From contig NC_089856.1 of the NCBI RefSeq assembly GCF_036373705.1, positions 13,608,501-13,672,500 on the forward strand: 64,000 nucleotides of DNA. The letters run 5' to 3'. Under the pieces are notes generated by a model that was not told the origin of the DNA, did no database searches, and saw only the letters and a list, made by a program, of their open reading frames with translations. Source of the DNA: Amia ocellicauda (Eukaryota > Chordata > Actinopteri > Amiiformes > Amiidae). Positions 1 through 12,889 of this stretch are shown here, piece after piece; the stretch's first letter is position 1; every line of letters starts with the position of its first letter. Both the position numbers and the translations under genes were made by a program.

Positions 1-156
1 TACTGCCACACTGTTCCACAGGGGGCATCTGATGGCTACAATTGTCAATAGAGTCTGGGTCGGCATACATCTCTGAAGACAGCCGTGGTGAATGTCCTGT
101 TTTTCCAAGGTGGAGCTTTGGACTCTTCCTGTCTCCTTGTAGGGTTCTAACTGTTC
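1..156 (-). other. Possible exon of an unidentified minus-strand gene at the window edge
   Basis: On the minus strand a good acceptor (a pyrimidine-rich tract ending ccccatttcag) lies just above 156. Two of the three frames from there to the window edge are open. One reads TVRTLQGDRKSPKLHLGK and continues without a stop. I recognise neither frame. It may be an exon of the gene downstream of IKZF4 or chance. Confidence 0.2.
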
Positions 157-2301
157 TGAAATGGGGAAAATAGTTTGAAAATATATGTGGTAATGTTTGC
201 GTTCACCCCTCCCTTATTCTCCAAGACAGAAACGTGCCCAGAGCCCGGATTTAAAGTTCCTTGTATTTATTTATAATGGACTTTCCGCCAATACAGTACA
301 AAACTTACAGTAGTTATCTCCATTACACAAATATATCTAATTACAGTATAATACATATACAAAGGCTCTGCAGTAGTTTCTTTAAACTTTGTAGTTTTTT
401 TTTCTTTTTTCTTTTATTATTTAAAGCGATCCATACCATTCACAGGAAGAAATTAACAAAAAGATGGGGAAAAAGGTTGATAATATTAATATTACTAATA
501 ATAATATTAAGGGAACACAAAGACACTTAGCAATCCGTAAAGAGAAATATTACGAATCGTGGTGGGAGGAGAAGCAAACAAAGTTTAAAAAAAAAAAAAA
601 AAAAAGTATCCAAAAGGGGGGGTGACAAGGGGGTACAAGAAGAGAAAGACATATTGCACTTTGGAATTTGTATACATTAGTAACAAAATAAAATTGAGGA
701 GAATTATCTTCTGTACAGGGCGATCAGAAAGGGAGTAGGAAAGAGTTCAGACCTCATTTAAGCCTCGGCCGTGTGAAGAGCCACTTGCAAAAACAAACCC
801 TAAATAAAATAAACACAAAACTGAAGCACAGAATACACTCAGCCAGTGCTGGTACCATAGACATGCACCCTGCACCTTCACCCCCCCTTCAATTCTTCGA
901 AACAGTGGGCCCGACTCAAACCATAATACAACAAAATCACCTCACCACCACCACACGGGATGTCATAAAATAACAATGATAAAAACGGTCCGGGGCTCTC
1001 AGCTACACCCCCAGACTGATCTGGAGAACCACTGGAGGGATTCTCCACTCTGCATAACTTTGTTTTTCAGTAAGTATCGAAGTTAATTGCAATATACTTC
1101 GGTCCAATGGGGTGTGAGTGGCATTTTCTTGTGTGTAACCCCCCTCACAAAACATCAAATATCATTATGAGACAACTACTTCCTCTGGTGGGCAAAACTG
1201 GGTCAATCAGGACAGTGTGGCGCCCTCCTCTTCTTCATGAAACCCAGTACAGACACTGTTGTCCCGGGCAGTGCTGTCTCCCCACGCATATGGACATTTT
1301 TTGTGGTCTATTTTTTTGGTTTGCGAGACTTGAGGTGAGCCCGTGTGTGTGGTAACAGGCATAACTGTCAATGAGAAGCCCTTACCCTCCCCCTACAGAC
1401 ACACTTTTTTTCTTTTTTTTTGATGCAACCCTGCCCCCCACCCCCCCAAAAAAAGGAAATAATAAATTAACCTAAGCTTTATCTGACAACAGAGAAATAG
1501 AGCCCTTGTATTCCATGTCGGCAAAACCACGAGTTGACAAGGGCCAACAGTCGACACAATGCTGACCGTGGATACCGCTTCCACCAGCACGGAGAGGGGC
1601 GCACGGGGCACAGATGTGCCCCTCTGCCTACTACACTGTGGTGGGAGTGCAGGAAAAGTGATTGGTCATGTGACAGCTCTCAGAACGCCAATCAAAACGG
1701 GCATGAGTCTGATGCACAGTTGTAGGAGATTCTTTTCATTATGTAATGAGTTTTTGGGACAGTAGCTGATGTCATTTGGAAATAACAGGGTAGTGAGGAG
1801 AGGGAGAGGGGCAGGGCATTGGAGGGAGCATGTATTCCCCCAGTCGCAGAACTGACTATCATTCTTCCTTTGGGAGCTCAGGGCCCAAGTACACACAATA
1901 ATGATAATAAAAAAAAAACTAATGATTATGAAAATACTATAATTACAACCTCCCCCACCACCTCCAGAAAAACAAAAGTAAATATATAAAATTAAGTTGC
2001 TTTGGATCCTCTTTTCACCTGGCCCTGGGCAGGAGGAGGTGGAGGTGGTCAGGCGTGTGTTGGTGGACGGTACAGCACACATGCATGGGCCAGCCGAACA
2101 CGCTCCCCCCATACGCCACACTTTATACAGATACATGTTTGAGGTAAAGAGTATTTTTTGCTTTTTTCCTGTTTGTTTAGTTTTGTTTTTTGTATAAAAT
2201 ATTAAAAGACACAGAAGCAAAAACAAAACAAAACAAAAAACTAACAATAATTTCAGTGCCTGTCAGACCCCCTCTCCCGCTATTTGTTTTGGGTTTGGTT
2301 A

Positions 2302-2338
<37 letters not shown>

Positions 2339-4000
2339 CTTTGTATGGAAAAGGGGTTAATTCATAACATAAGTGTCGGGTAAGATGGGGGAGGGGGGAG
2401 ATTGGGGGGGTCCCACTGACTGCCAAAACGAAGCCAAACCCCAAATCCCACCTACAACCCCCCCCCACGCCCCCCGCCCCCCGCCCCCCAACACACACAC
2501 ACAAACACAGTCTTGCATGACTGACATTACACATAAACACTATATATTAATATATAAATTTCTGCTATTTTTATCCATTTCCATCAAAGTGCATTATTGT
2601 TATCTGATCATTTGTCTTGTTTGTCATGGGCGTTAGGGGTCAGATTTCCTCGTTTTTGCTTCTCTGTTACAAAGCTCTGCCACCTAAATATACCCCCCAA
2701 ACACACACGCACACGCACAGACACATGCGTACATGCACACTAACACTGCAGCAGCTCACTCAACCCCCCCTCATACAGCAGCCAGTCACAGAACGGTTTC
2801 ACGGTTCTCACAAAGACTCGATAAAGGGGTGCAGGCTTTAACCAGTGCTTGGCCTGCTGCCACGCTCAATTTCTTATAGTAATACTATTAATTAGAAAAA
2901 CACTGGGACTACAGGTCACAATAGCCCCCGCAACGTCTGTCAAATAAAAATAAAAAAAAAGGAAAAAATTATAATAATAAAATTGTAAAAAACTGCTGCG
3001 TTTGGTGACGAGTGTTGTACGAGTGTACGAGTACGAGTGTTTGTGGAGTGGAGTCTTTTTCATTCAGTTTCCTCAGGTTGGGCCGTAAGGGGTCCTCCGC
3101 TCACACCACACTGGGGTACGGGGAGACTGGGGACAATGCACAGGCTATTGCACTGCCGACTCGCTCCCTGTCCCCTCTCTCCCCTGCGGTGTGGCTGATG
3201 GCCGGAGCGAGGGGGAATCAGATCGGGGGAAAAGTCTCTTGCCTAGTCCCTCAGCTGCACCCCCCTCAGTTCCTGGGTTTCCTGTTCCCTGAGTTGCGGC
3301 TGGAGGTAACGGCAGTGTGGTCTCAGTCTTGTTGACAGGGTCCAACATCAAAATCAGGAAGTTGTCACTCAGGTCACAGGTCAGGGCCCCTAATTGTTTC
3401 TATGTGTGTCACTGAAAAGTGTGAAATACAAAACAGCAAATATATTCTGAAAAAACAAAAATAACGGGGAGGGTGTAGAGGATACAGGAGAGGGAAGGTC
3501 ATGACCCATGAGTGACCTCTGACCTGAGGTAACTGGCAGTGTTCCCTGTCATTAACAGAGTGTTGCGAAACAACAAAAACAAACAAAAAACAAACAAAAA
3601 CGAGTGAAAATAATAAGAATGGGCTCCCCTTTCTACTATATCACAGAGACTGTGTACAGTCTGTATCCCCCTTAAGGTGCGTCTGGGAGGGAGTCAAAAT
3701 GGTAACCTGTTGTCTTTGTGTCTCCAGTGAAAGAGTCTGCTTGACTGAATGGAGGCCGACGTCCTTGGAAGAGGCAGCGGTGGACAAAAGCCACAAAAAG
3801 TACAATCGCATTGCTAAAGATACCAGCAGCGTCACTTTCTCCTTAAAAGCCACCAAGCTTTACTTTCTGCCCCTTTGGCTGCATATGTGGTAAGTATCGG
3901 TGTGATGTCAGAGGCACAGGGTCAAAGGTCAGCCTATCCTGTGCTGCATGTTTTTAATGTTCTTGGTTCGTGACTCTATTACTGTGAAGCATTAGCATGT

Positions 4001-4074
<74 letters not shown>

Positions 4075-5837
4075 TTCCTTCAGAAATCAGTGCAACAGGA
4101 GCAATACAAAATAAAATTAACACTGGCAATGCCCCCATGCCCCCTCCCACCCAACATACAGCCCTATAACCTCAATCACCCCCCAACACACACACACCAC
4201 ACACACAGACACAGGTAAGTGCAGACCTCTCTACAGAGGCAACCCCCGCCCTGCCCCCCCACCCCACCAAAGAAAAAATAATTTAAAAGCCCATTGTCAC
4301 CCAGATCCCCCTCAGTCCCCCCTCCCCACACTGACCTCTTGACATGGGTCTATACTGATCTGCACCAGTCCGGTATCTACCCCTTTGCCCTTCTCACTCC
4401 TACAGCAGCTCGATTTTAGTACAATCTCTTTTGGTGTCTTTTTTTGTCATTATTTCTCATTCTTGGGGTTGCAGTCATGGAAGAAAAACATTTAAACGTA
4501 AAATCTAAATTTGGTAATAACAAATAATAATAACAATCATATTCGACAGTGATATACAGTGAGATTCCTATACAAAGTAATCAGAGGAGCTGTATCAAAG
4601 TGCAAACCGACAACCACAAAAAAAATGATAGAACTGACAACATAACTGTGCGTCTGTCGGTGTGTGCGCGCGTACCTGTGTGTGCGGCTTTTTCAGTATA
4701 TACACATTTTATTTTTCAGTACATTTTTATCCACGCTCAGAAATCTCACTCCCTCACTGCTGCTGTCTGCTCTCCGTTCCAGAAACAAGACCGCGAGTCT
4801 GTGAGTACATAAGGCACGTTGCCCTCCCTCCCCATATCTCCCTCCCTATATCTCCCTCCCTGTTGTAATCAAGAGATCGGAAACACCCAGCCACCCCTCT
4901 CTTCCACCAAATCAAAAGTCTAGGAAAAGGTATATAAAATGTCATATAAATTTAGCGAAAAAAGCAATTTTATTATTACAAAAAAAAAAAAAAAAAAAAC
5001 ATCCATAAAAGCCCCTAAATCCAACCCTGCCTCGCTAGTGTACGGGCTGAAACCGGGGCAGTCTGAGCCCAGCTGATTGCAGTCCCCTGGGGACAGCTGT
5101 GCAGTCAACAAGGTCATCATTATCTTCAAAATTTCTTAATTTATTTTATTTTATTTTATTTTATAATTTAAATATATATAAATATATAAAAGGTTAAAAA
5201 GCATCATTCTATGTTAACTAATGAGAAAACGCAGTGTCTCAGACTATTTGCGGCTCAGCATTGTCTAAATGTTTCTGAGTGTGTATGTGTGCGTGTTTGT
5301 ATGTTTCTGTTTGGGACACCGTTACACACAATACAATTCTCACAGACGGCAAGCGAAGTTTAAAACGCGTTTCTTATTTCAAACGCCTCCACTGGTTGAT
5401 ACGTGGGGGGGGGCGCATATTCTGAAGTGAACAGCTGCAAAACAGACGTCTCTAAGCTGATTTAGGGGGGAGGGAATGGGAAAAGACATTTGGGGAAGAA
5501 GGTGTGGCACGTCCACGTCTTTCTCGGGTTGAAAATCCCCTCTCACTCTCTCCCCTGGTGCAGATCAGACCCAAACCCAGCCCCCAACCCCCCCTTTCCC
5601 AGCCGCTCTCTCCAAATCAGCAACACCTTAAGACCCGGCTAGAAGGAGTGACACCAGTGGGGCAAAGAGTACCGAACGTGGTCAGGTTGCATATAAGAAC
5701 ACATCAACACGAAGACCAAAACAAAAAACCATTGGAAGGATACAGCGGCCAGTCTGGGGGCCAGGCTCCCCTCCTCCTGCAGCACAGAACCACCGACTCC
5801 CGCCCTCTTTCCCCCACACCCCTGCCCTCGTCCCGGC
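157..5837 (-). other. ikzf4: Presumed IKZF4 3' UTR and downstream flank
   Basis: No convincing coding exon was found. The IKZF4 stop codon is at 5838-5840, and the transcript would run leftward. On the minus strand there are clustered AATAAA signals around 5135-5160, about 690 nt past the stop, and another near 263-273. The stretch has many homopolymers, AT and AC repeats. Long open frames here are low-complexity artefacts. Eos genes are known for long 3' UTRs, but the true end cannot be decided from sequence. Confidence 0.5.
4003..4071. repeat. Long (TA)n microsatellite
   Basis: About 34 uninterrupted TA units lie in the presumed IKZF4 3' flank. A shorter TA tract lies at 2311-2334. Confidence 0.95.
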
Positions 5838-8800
5838 TCAGCCGACCTTGTGCTCCCCACGGACGATGTGCGAGGAGAACTCGTAGCGGTCCTGGCTGCG
5901 GTGCCCACAGATGTTGCATTCGAAGGGCTGGCGGAAGCCGTGGCAGCCCATGTGGATGGTGAACATGACGTGGTCCAGGAACAGGATGCGGCAGTGCTCA
6001 CAGCGGAAGCAGCGCACTGGCCGGCCCTCCCCGTCCACCACACGTACCGCCTCCCGTGCAGGGGGGGACCCGGACCCTGGGGGAAGGCCTGGGGGGGCGG
6101 GGGGGGCGCCGTCGTCCTTCTCTCTGTCATTCTCGTGCTCCCTCTTCTCTTTGGCGTGGCTGGGGCTGTGTCTCTCCGGCCGGCCTCTGTGCGCATGGGG
6201 GTGCTGGGGGGGGGCGTGGGGGTGGTTGGCGTCTCTGTTGTTGTTGTTGCCGTTGTTGTGCTGCTGCTCGTCCGGCGTGCTCTCCGTGTCCGTGGAGTCG
6301 TGGCAACCATTGCTGGGCGACGCACCGTGGCTGCGGCCGGGGGGCAGGTCTTCGTGCCCCTCGCCCGCCTCCCGTGCCGCCCCCCCGCTCCCCGTGCAGT
6401 CCAAGCGCGGCCCAAGTGGTGCCAGCTGTGTGAACACTGAGCTGATGACCGGGGTCAGCTCCGCCAGGCAAGTGGGGTGCGGGGGCGGCAGCCGGAGGGG
6501 CCTCAGGGACTCCACAGCCCCCACTGCCAATCCTCCCCCTCCACCACTACCCCCCAGGTACCCGCCTCCTCCCCCCACGAAGCCAGCAGGGTCCGCCCCT
6601 ACGTGCTGAGAGCCAATCAGGTCGGCCTCCTTGTCATAGCTCGCGTTGAGGTCAAAGGGCGCGTCAGAGAGGCTGAGCCGCATGTGCTTCTCTCCTGTGG
6701 AAGGACGGGCGACACAGACACACAGACAGACACACAGACAGACAAGATTCACTCTTTGGCTCTTCTGACATTCACTGATTGCACACTGCACTCTGCACAG
6801 ATGCACAGACAGAATAACAGGCGAGTGGGCGGCTGCAGTCGTACAGTCAGTGAAAGAAAAAAAAAAAAAAATCCAACTGTCAGCTCTCTTCATACTGGAG
6901 TTTTATTAAAAGCAGAATGGAGAGAGAGAGAGAGAAGGGGAAAAACAGGTGGGAAGGAGTACAGGAAGCTAGAGGGAGGAAGCAGAATGTAGGGAGGGAG
7001 AAGGAGTAAAAAATAAAAAAACAGGTGGGAATGTGAAGAAAAACAGAGAGACAGAGAGAGAGAGAGAAAATGGCAGTGCTATCCTGTGCAGGGGAACAAA
7101 GTGTGGAGAGAGACAGACAGACAGACAGACAGCGAGGGGCTCACCCACGAATTTCTGTGGCGTGGACCTCTTGCGCTTCGTGATGCTGTTGGCCAGCCGG
7201 TCGATGAAGGTCAGTCTCTCGCTGGAGGGGTGCAGCAGGGCGTCCGGCACCAGCTCCAGGTCTCGCAAGTCCTCCCCTGGACATGGCAACACAGCATCAA
7301 CACACAGCACTAACACACACAGACAGCAATAACACAGCACAAACACACACAGCACTACCACACATATACACAGCAGTAACACACATACATACACAAAGCA
7401 CTAACACAGACACACACACATGCACACAGCCCTGGTGCAGAGCGGTGCCACAGCGCTGGCACTGTTACCCTGTGTGTGGGTGCTGTGAGCTGGGTGGCTC
7501 TCCAGACTCTGCAGGTAGCTGTGGCAGCGCTCCCGGTGCTCCTCCAGCGTGCTCTGCTGCTTGTAGCTGCGGCCGCAATAACTGCACTTATAGGGCTTCC
7601 CTACCGTGGGAGAGGACACTGAGACACAGACAGAGAGAGGGTGGCAGGTGAGAGAGGATGGGCAGATGGAGGGGGAAAGAGAGGAGTATAGGAACTGAAC
7701 ACTGTGCTGGGGGTGGCACCCCATGCAGAGTGGCACAGCACACACACGGTACATGGTGGGGGGGCATCTGACCAGAGGAGTGGCGCGTGCTCGGATGCCA
7801 GGTTGGGTTTTGCTCACACAGGGGATGTCGAGCCATGTTGGGGGGGGATTCAGCCTGCCTTGCCAAGAAATGCACCAGGCATTGGAGGCAGGCGAGACCA
7901 GAGACACGGCTGCCCGCAGGAGCACAGCGCTGCGCATCCCAGACAGTGGATCTGCACTGATGAGCTCTTCCGAGGAACTCATCTTTCCGCCCCACACCCC
8001 CGCCACCACCATCACCCTCAGTGCAATTCCCCGAAAAACACCACCCTGTTCCGCTGTGACGCACATACACACAACCCCCACCTGCCCCCCACAGACCTCA
8101 CATCATAACCATCCCCTCCCCCTCTTCCGAAAATTAAGAGAAACAAGTTTTAATTTCGCAAAATTTAAAAGAAAAACAGGCGGGGTGCTTTCCCAGGCAG
8201 AAGACGCGATTTACAATCGGAAGGGTAACCAAAAAAAAACAAAAAAAAAGAAAAATTCTTTGAAATTCAACCGCCGAGTCGGACCGGACCGCCCCACCCG
8301 CCGGCTGCGCTCAGGTCTCGGCCCGACCCGGAAACGCACTGAGCTATAGGATTTCAGAAAACATCAGCAGGACTTCCTGTTTTTCAACCTTTGTTAAATG
8401 TCACTGCAGTGCGAGTGATACTGTGCACTAGTGCCTGTACACTGTACTGCCCCCCCCGCCAGTGCACACATCCCTCCCTCTTTCTGTCTTTATTTTCTCT
8501 CTCTCAATGTGTCTCTGTTTTTATTTTATGTCTATTTTTTTAGTCTTTTCTTTCTCAGTTTGTCTGTCTTTATATTCTCTCTTGATACCCCACCGATCAA
8601 CAACCCCTCCCCTCCGGTTCTCTCTCACTCTCTCAACACTCCACTCTGCCGTATCTCTCCCCATTTCCCTTCCCCTCAACCCAATCTGCCCTCCCTCTTC
8701 CCCCTCTCCTTCCCTTGCTTTCTCTCCCTTCTCCCCCCTCCGCCCCTCCACCCCGTCCCTCACCGGAGTGCGTGCGCAGGTGTCCGGTCAGGGCATCGCG

Positions 8801-9816
8801 ACGGCGGCAGGCGTAGCTGCAGAAGGGGCATTTGAAGGGCTTCTCCCCAGAGTGCAGCTTGATGTGGCGCAGCAGGTTGCCCTTCTGCGTGAACGAGGCG
8901 CCGCATTGGTTACACTGGAATGGCCGCTCTCCTGAAAAAAACACACACACACACACACAGTTACACATTCTTATTCTTTGTCTCTCACACTGGCCTCTGT
9001 CTGCGCCCCTCCACTCTCTCACCTGTGTGGCTACGCTTGTGCACCATCAGAACGTTGGGCCCGATGCAGATCATGCCACACACATCACACTTCAGCTTGC
9101 CGTTGGGGAGACGGATTCCCCCGGGGGACACGGGCTCGGGACTGGCCAGGTCACCGTAGCTGCCCACCCCACCTCCACCTCCTCCTCCTCCCCCGCCGAT
9201 CCCCCCTGACTCTGGGCCCCCTTCTTCCAGCCTGTCCCCTCCTCCGCCTCCCGGTCCTCCCTCCTCCCTCTCTCGCTCTCGCTCGTCACCCCCCCGCAGA
9301 CGCCCCATCTCCTCATCGCTGTACAGCTCCACCTTAATCGAGTTAGCTGGAGGGAGGGAGAAAGAGAGTGAGGAGGGTTAGACAGATATAAAGAGAGTGA
9401 CTATTGTGCTGTGGGTGCAGTGGACAGTGTGCAGTAGATAGTGCAGTGTGCAGGCCGCAGTGTTGGACTCACCGCTGAGGGAGCGGCTCGGGGAGGAGTG
9501 CTGGCTGTTGGGGGTGCTCACGGTCGGCCCCCCCAGGCCCCCCGAGAACTCCCGCTCTAGCGATGAGTCTCCACTGCCTGCAACACAACATACAACACTG
9601 TTACACACACACACACACACAGCACTGTTACACACACACACACACACACAGCACTGTTACACACACACTCCCTACATGAGAAGGTGGAAATGAGCAGAGA
9701 GGAAACAGAAAGAGGGAGAGACGGAGAGAGTGGTGGAAATAATGATTTGTAAGCCCCCCAACCCCACAGAGTTCACCTGACACGTAGGATCGGCCATTGC
9801 AGTCTTCAGCATCCAT
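5838..9816 (-). CDS. ikzf4: IKZF4 (Eos), Ikaros-family zinc-finger transcription factor, 7 coding exons
   Basis: Coding exons in transcript order are 9816-9777, 9577-9473, 9346-9023, 8931-8764, 7618-7469, 7276-7145 and 6694-5838. All internal junctions are phase 1 with GT-AG borders, giving 1776 nt or 591 residues. The protein opens with [13 protein letters not shown], the canonical Ikaros-family start. DNA-binding C2H2 finger 1 ([10 protein letters not shown]) lies near residues 132-155, fingers 2-3 at 158-213 and finger 4 ([11 protein letters not shown]) near 220-245. The two C-terminal dimerisation fingers occupy the last ~56 residues, which end RGEHKVG as in Eos rather than Helios or Ikaros. 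Eos-type blocks such as [17 protein letters not shown] and the STDTES cluster also support this paralog. Known role: a nuclear repressor acting with FoxP3 in regulatory T cells and in other tissues. Oddities are a Gly-rich stretch and an Asn/His-rich stretch in the last exon, and an alternative acceptor 18 nt inside exon 5. Upstream coding or noncoding exons may exist. Confidence 0.95.
8190..8350. promoter_or_regulatory. CpG-dense block inside the IKZF4 intron between the finger 3 and finger 4 exons
   Basis: About 160 bp within the intron 7619-8763 is far richer in CpG than its flanks (CCGCCGAGTCGGACC, CGGCTGCGCTC, CGGCCCGACCCGG). On the minus strand it contains a GC-box-like GGTGGGGCGG. No coding or splice signal was recognised. 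It may be an internal promoter or an inserted GC-rich element. Confidence 0.3.
8939..8960. repeat. (AC)n microsatellite next to an IKZF4 acceptor
   Basis: An AC run directly follows the acceptor of the finger 2-3 exon. A compound AC run with repeated ACAGCACTGTTAC units lies at 9590-9665 in the next intron. Confidence 0.85.
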
Positions 9817-9831
9817 CCTCACACAGGCTGG
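9817..9831 (-). other. ikzf4: IKZF4 5' UTR part of the first coding exon
   Basis: A consensus acceptor (tctccacag on the minus strand) precedes 15 nt that run in frame, without a stop, into the MDAED start codon at 9816. The exon can therefore be spliced to an upstream noncoding exon or to an upstream coding exon ending in phase 0. Confidence 0.6.
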
Positions 9832-11408
9832 CTGTGGAGACACAGAGAGACAGAGAGGGACAGGAAGTCACGGGCAGTGTCCAACTCCACTGAACACTGA
9901 AAGTTAGTTTCCCCTCTTGTTTATTACAAGAGATTAACCAAACCACAGTACGCCAGCTAAAGGAGCAGAATTTAATTAAGTCAGTGCTGACAAGGTGCCA
10001 CGCGGTCGGCCCCAGGAGCCACGTGGCCTGCGCGCCTCACCTGGGCAACAGGACTGGGCTGCAGCCAGACTGCCTGCCGTCTCGTGCCCCACGACCACAG
10101 CCAAGGGGTCTGTGCAGGGAGTGGGTCTGTAAAGGCCTTTTAAGTCATAGCTAAATAGGTATCAAAATGGATAATAACCAGGACTAGGGAATGGGGGGCT
10201 TATTTAATTGGTTGATTGATATACAATAACAACAACATAACACCTGTCGCCAAGCTGTCCTTTAAGGTGACAATACATACAGTTGCATCTGGTCCCTGTC
10301 TCTCCAGTAAATCACCCAGGAATGATACTGTCAGCATGTAACAAACGAAGAATAAGACTGAAGAAATATATGAAGAGAATTAATTACAGGGTGGCACTGA
10401 AGGGGCACCATTTCATTACAAAGGACTCCAACAGTTAACTAGTGAGAGATGAGCAAGGACACACGAAGACAATGCGGGTGCAGGGGCATGGGGGGGACAC
10501 GTGGTGTTTCTTGGGCCCGCTGCGGCACGTGCTCTGAGTTGCAGCCATATCGGTCTTGTTTGCTTATTAAGCCACTTCAATAAACTTCCCCGTCTCCGGC
10601 AGGAGCAAGAGAGGATACCGGGTAAAGACATGAGAATGTGGTCCCAATTCCCCCAAGCCACTGCGTCCTCTGCATACAATGCTTTTCAAAAGTCTCACAA
10701 CACAGAATATGCTACTCTCAATACATTATATATATGTATATGAGCTATTTGCTGTTTATTTTCTCTTTTTTCTTTAATTCTGTCAATCAGATCCTCATCA
10801 CTACAGGCAGCCCAGGCCTGGGAGAAGACGTTAAGGCTCTGCGCTCCCGTGCTCTGAACTGTCCTCAGAGTGCAAATATTGTTGTTTTTTTTTTATATAT
10901 TTGTTGTTGGCACGTAAACCCGGGTTTGGAACCCCCACCCAAAAAAAGAAAGGATTTTTTTTTTTTGCTGGACCAAAAGGCTTCTAAAGTCAAATGTTCT
11001 AAAGTGTGTGAGTGTACGCGTGCATGTTTTATATGTATCCACACCATTTTGTTATCCAAATTTTCATTTTTTTTTAAGGTTTTGTTAATTGTAAATAAAT
11101 AAAGTATGTTGTAGTATATCAGCTGGTAAACCCTGGTAGGTGGAAAGTAAAAAATACAATGTTTTACAATAAAACTACAATTCAGTTGTAAACACAATTC
11201 ACTTCAATAACTGTACATTTAATTGAAACTCTCACTCCATTTCTCCCTCTCTGTCCACTTCTCGGTTCCCCACTCTGCCTCTCCCCCTCTTCGTCATCTC
11301 CATCCCTCACTTTCAGGAGTGAGGGAGAGAGACGCCCTGTTCTAAACCGTGAGTGTTGTTTTGGGGAAATGGCTCATCCCGGTAGAGAACATAAGTGACT
11401 TTACTCAC

Positions 11409-11501
11409 AGTGTCATAGTGAACCAGATCCATTGCAGACTGCAGTCTCTTCTCTGAGCTGTTGAATACAATCTTCTCTCTCTCCAGCTTCAAGGAACTCA
11501 T
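11409..11501 (-). CDS. Orphan candidate exon with TATA-like upstream sequence, possible alternative IKZF4 first exon
   Basis: On the minus strand a 31-codon open frame starts at 11501 (MSSLKLEREK) and ends HYDT at a strong donor, ACT followed by GTGAGTAAAG. About 30 bp upstream of the ATG is CCCTATAAATG, and a second TATA-like GTATATAC lies further up. The donor is phase 0, and the IKZF4 exon beginning at 9831 is open in that phase, so splicing would add a 36-residue N-terminus ahead of MDAED. I recognise no homology. It could equally be chance or an exon of another transcript. Confidence 0.25.
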
Positions 11502-12889
11502 GCTCACTATTGCTCCTCATTTATAGGGTTAAGTCTTGGCTGTATATACCCCTCCTCCCATCCTCCCACCCTCTTTAACTGACACCCAGGAAACAAAGCA
11601 ACAGGTGAGAGAGAGAGAGAGAGATGTAAAGACACAGAGGAACATGGAGAAATCCAGGCTCAAGGCAAGAGAAAGAAATGATAAAATAAAAAATAAAAGG
11701 AAGGGACAGAGTGAAGAAAACGTTTGGAAAGGGAGGAGGCGAAGAGGCCAGGGAGGGGGGAGAGAACGAGACAGAGATGATGACAGACGATGTGCGAGAG
11801 ACAGGGAGAGCGAGAGAGAGAGAAAGAGAGGAGCAGACAAGGAGGAAAAAAGTAGGAGAGAGAGGGTGAGAGTTCTGTGTGCAGTGACCTTTTGCTCACA
11901 TATAATAAATACATTAACAAACAGACTTTGGCAAAACTGGTGTTACCTTGTCATCTGCTTTGGATATATATATTTTTGGAAATAATAGGAGAGAGAGAGA
12001 TTAAATGAAGGGGGTGTGAGAAGAAAGAGAGGTGAATTGATGATGGAAATTCTACAGAAATTTAAAATTTAAAATCCCCATATGCCTACGGGCACCCACC
12101 CAGCCAGGCCAGTGGAATATATAACACTTACCGTGTTTTCGGTGGAAAATGAGAACCACTAGCAGTCGATATCACGCTCTCTCACACACACACACACCGC
12201 CTCTACACTGCAGTGTGCTCAACGTCACAGTCTTACACACTTGTCTTACACACTCGCAAAGTATCAAATAAAATCACATTCAATTTCTTAATCATATCCT
12301 GTTTCTTTTCTCCACATCTCTCTCTCATCTACCTCACCCATGGGGAGTCGGGAGGGCCCTGTGAGACACTGACCGCACCAACCAACTGCTTTTATTCACT
12401 TTAATCTTTTTATTGGTAGCACAAGTGTAGTGCGTTTTTAATTGAGGTCTTTGAGGTTGTACCATGTATTGCCATACAATACAACTTTGTTATTTAAAAT
12501 GTGTATGCTTATGTGCAATCTTTTGGTGTTGTTTATGTGTTTTTGGTGTAGTTTGAATGGTTGGGGTGTTGGTTTTGTTTGTGTTGAGGACGGTGATGTT
12601 CGTGTTTATGGATTAATGTGTACAACTATATATATATATATATATATAGTGCTCTGTTTTTGTGTGTACTTTTACATTTGTAATAAAGATGTTAAAATTT
12701 CAAATTCTCTTTCTCTCTTCCTCCATCCCTCAACCTCTCAAATGTGGATGAACCTCACGATGGAAACACACAGATCACAGGGAACTGTTCAATTTTACAG
12801 TGTGCCAAACCTCCACCGTTCACAGTGAATTCATAAGAAAACAAGGCAAGTTACAGAGTAATGTAATATGCAATACACACGCCAGTGAG

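Noticed and set aside
1666-2247. A 193-codon minus-strand open frame in the IKZF4 3' flank
   Set aside because: It is made of poly-Phe, poly-Gly and poly-Ile from homopolymer and AT-rich runs and has no family similarity.
6056-6609. Several long plus-strand open frames over the last IKZF4 exon
   Set aside because: They are antisense shadows of the GC-rich coding exon. The minus-strand frame has the conserved zinc fingers.
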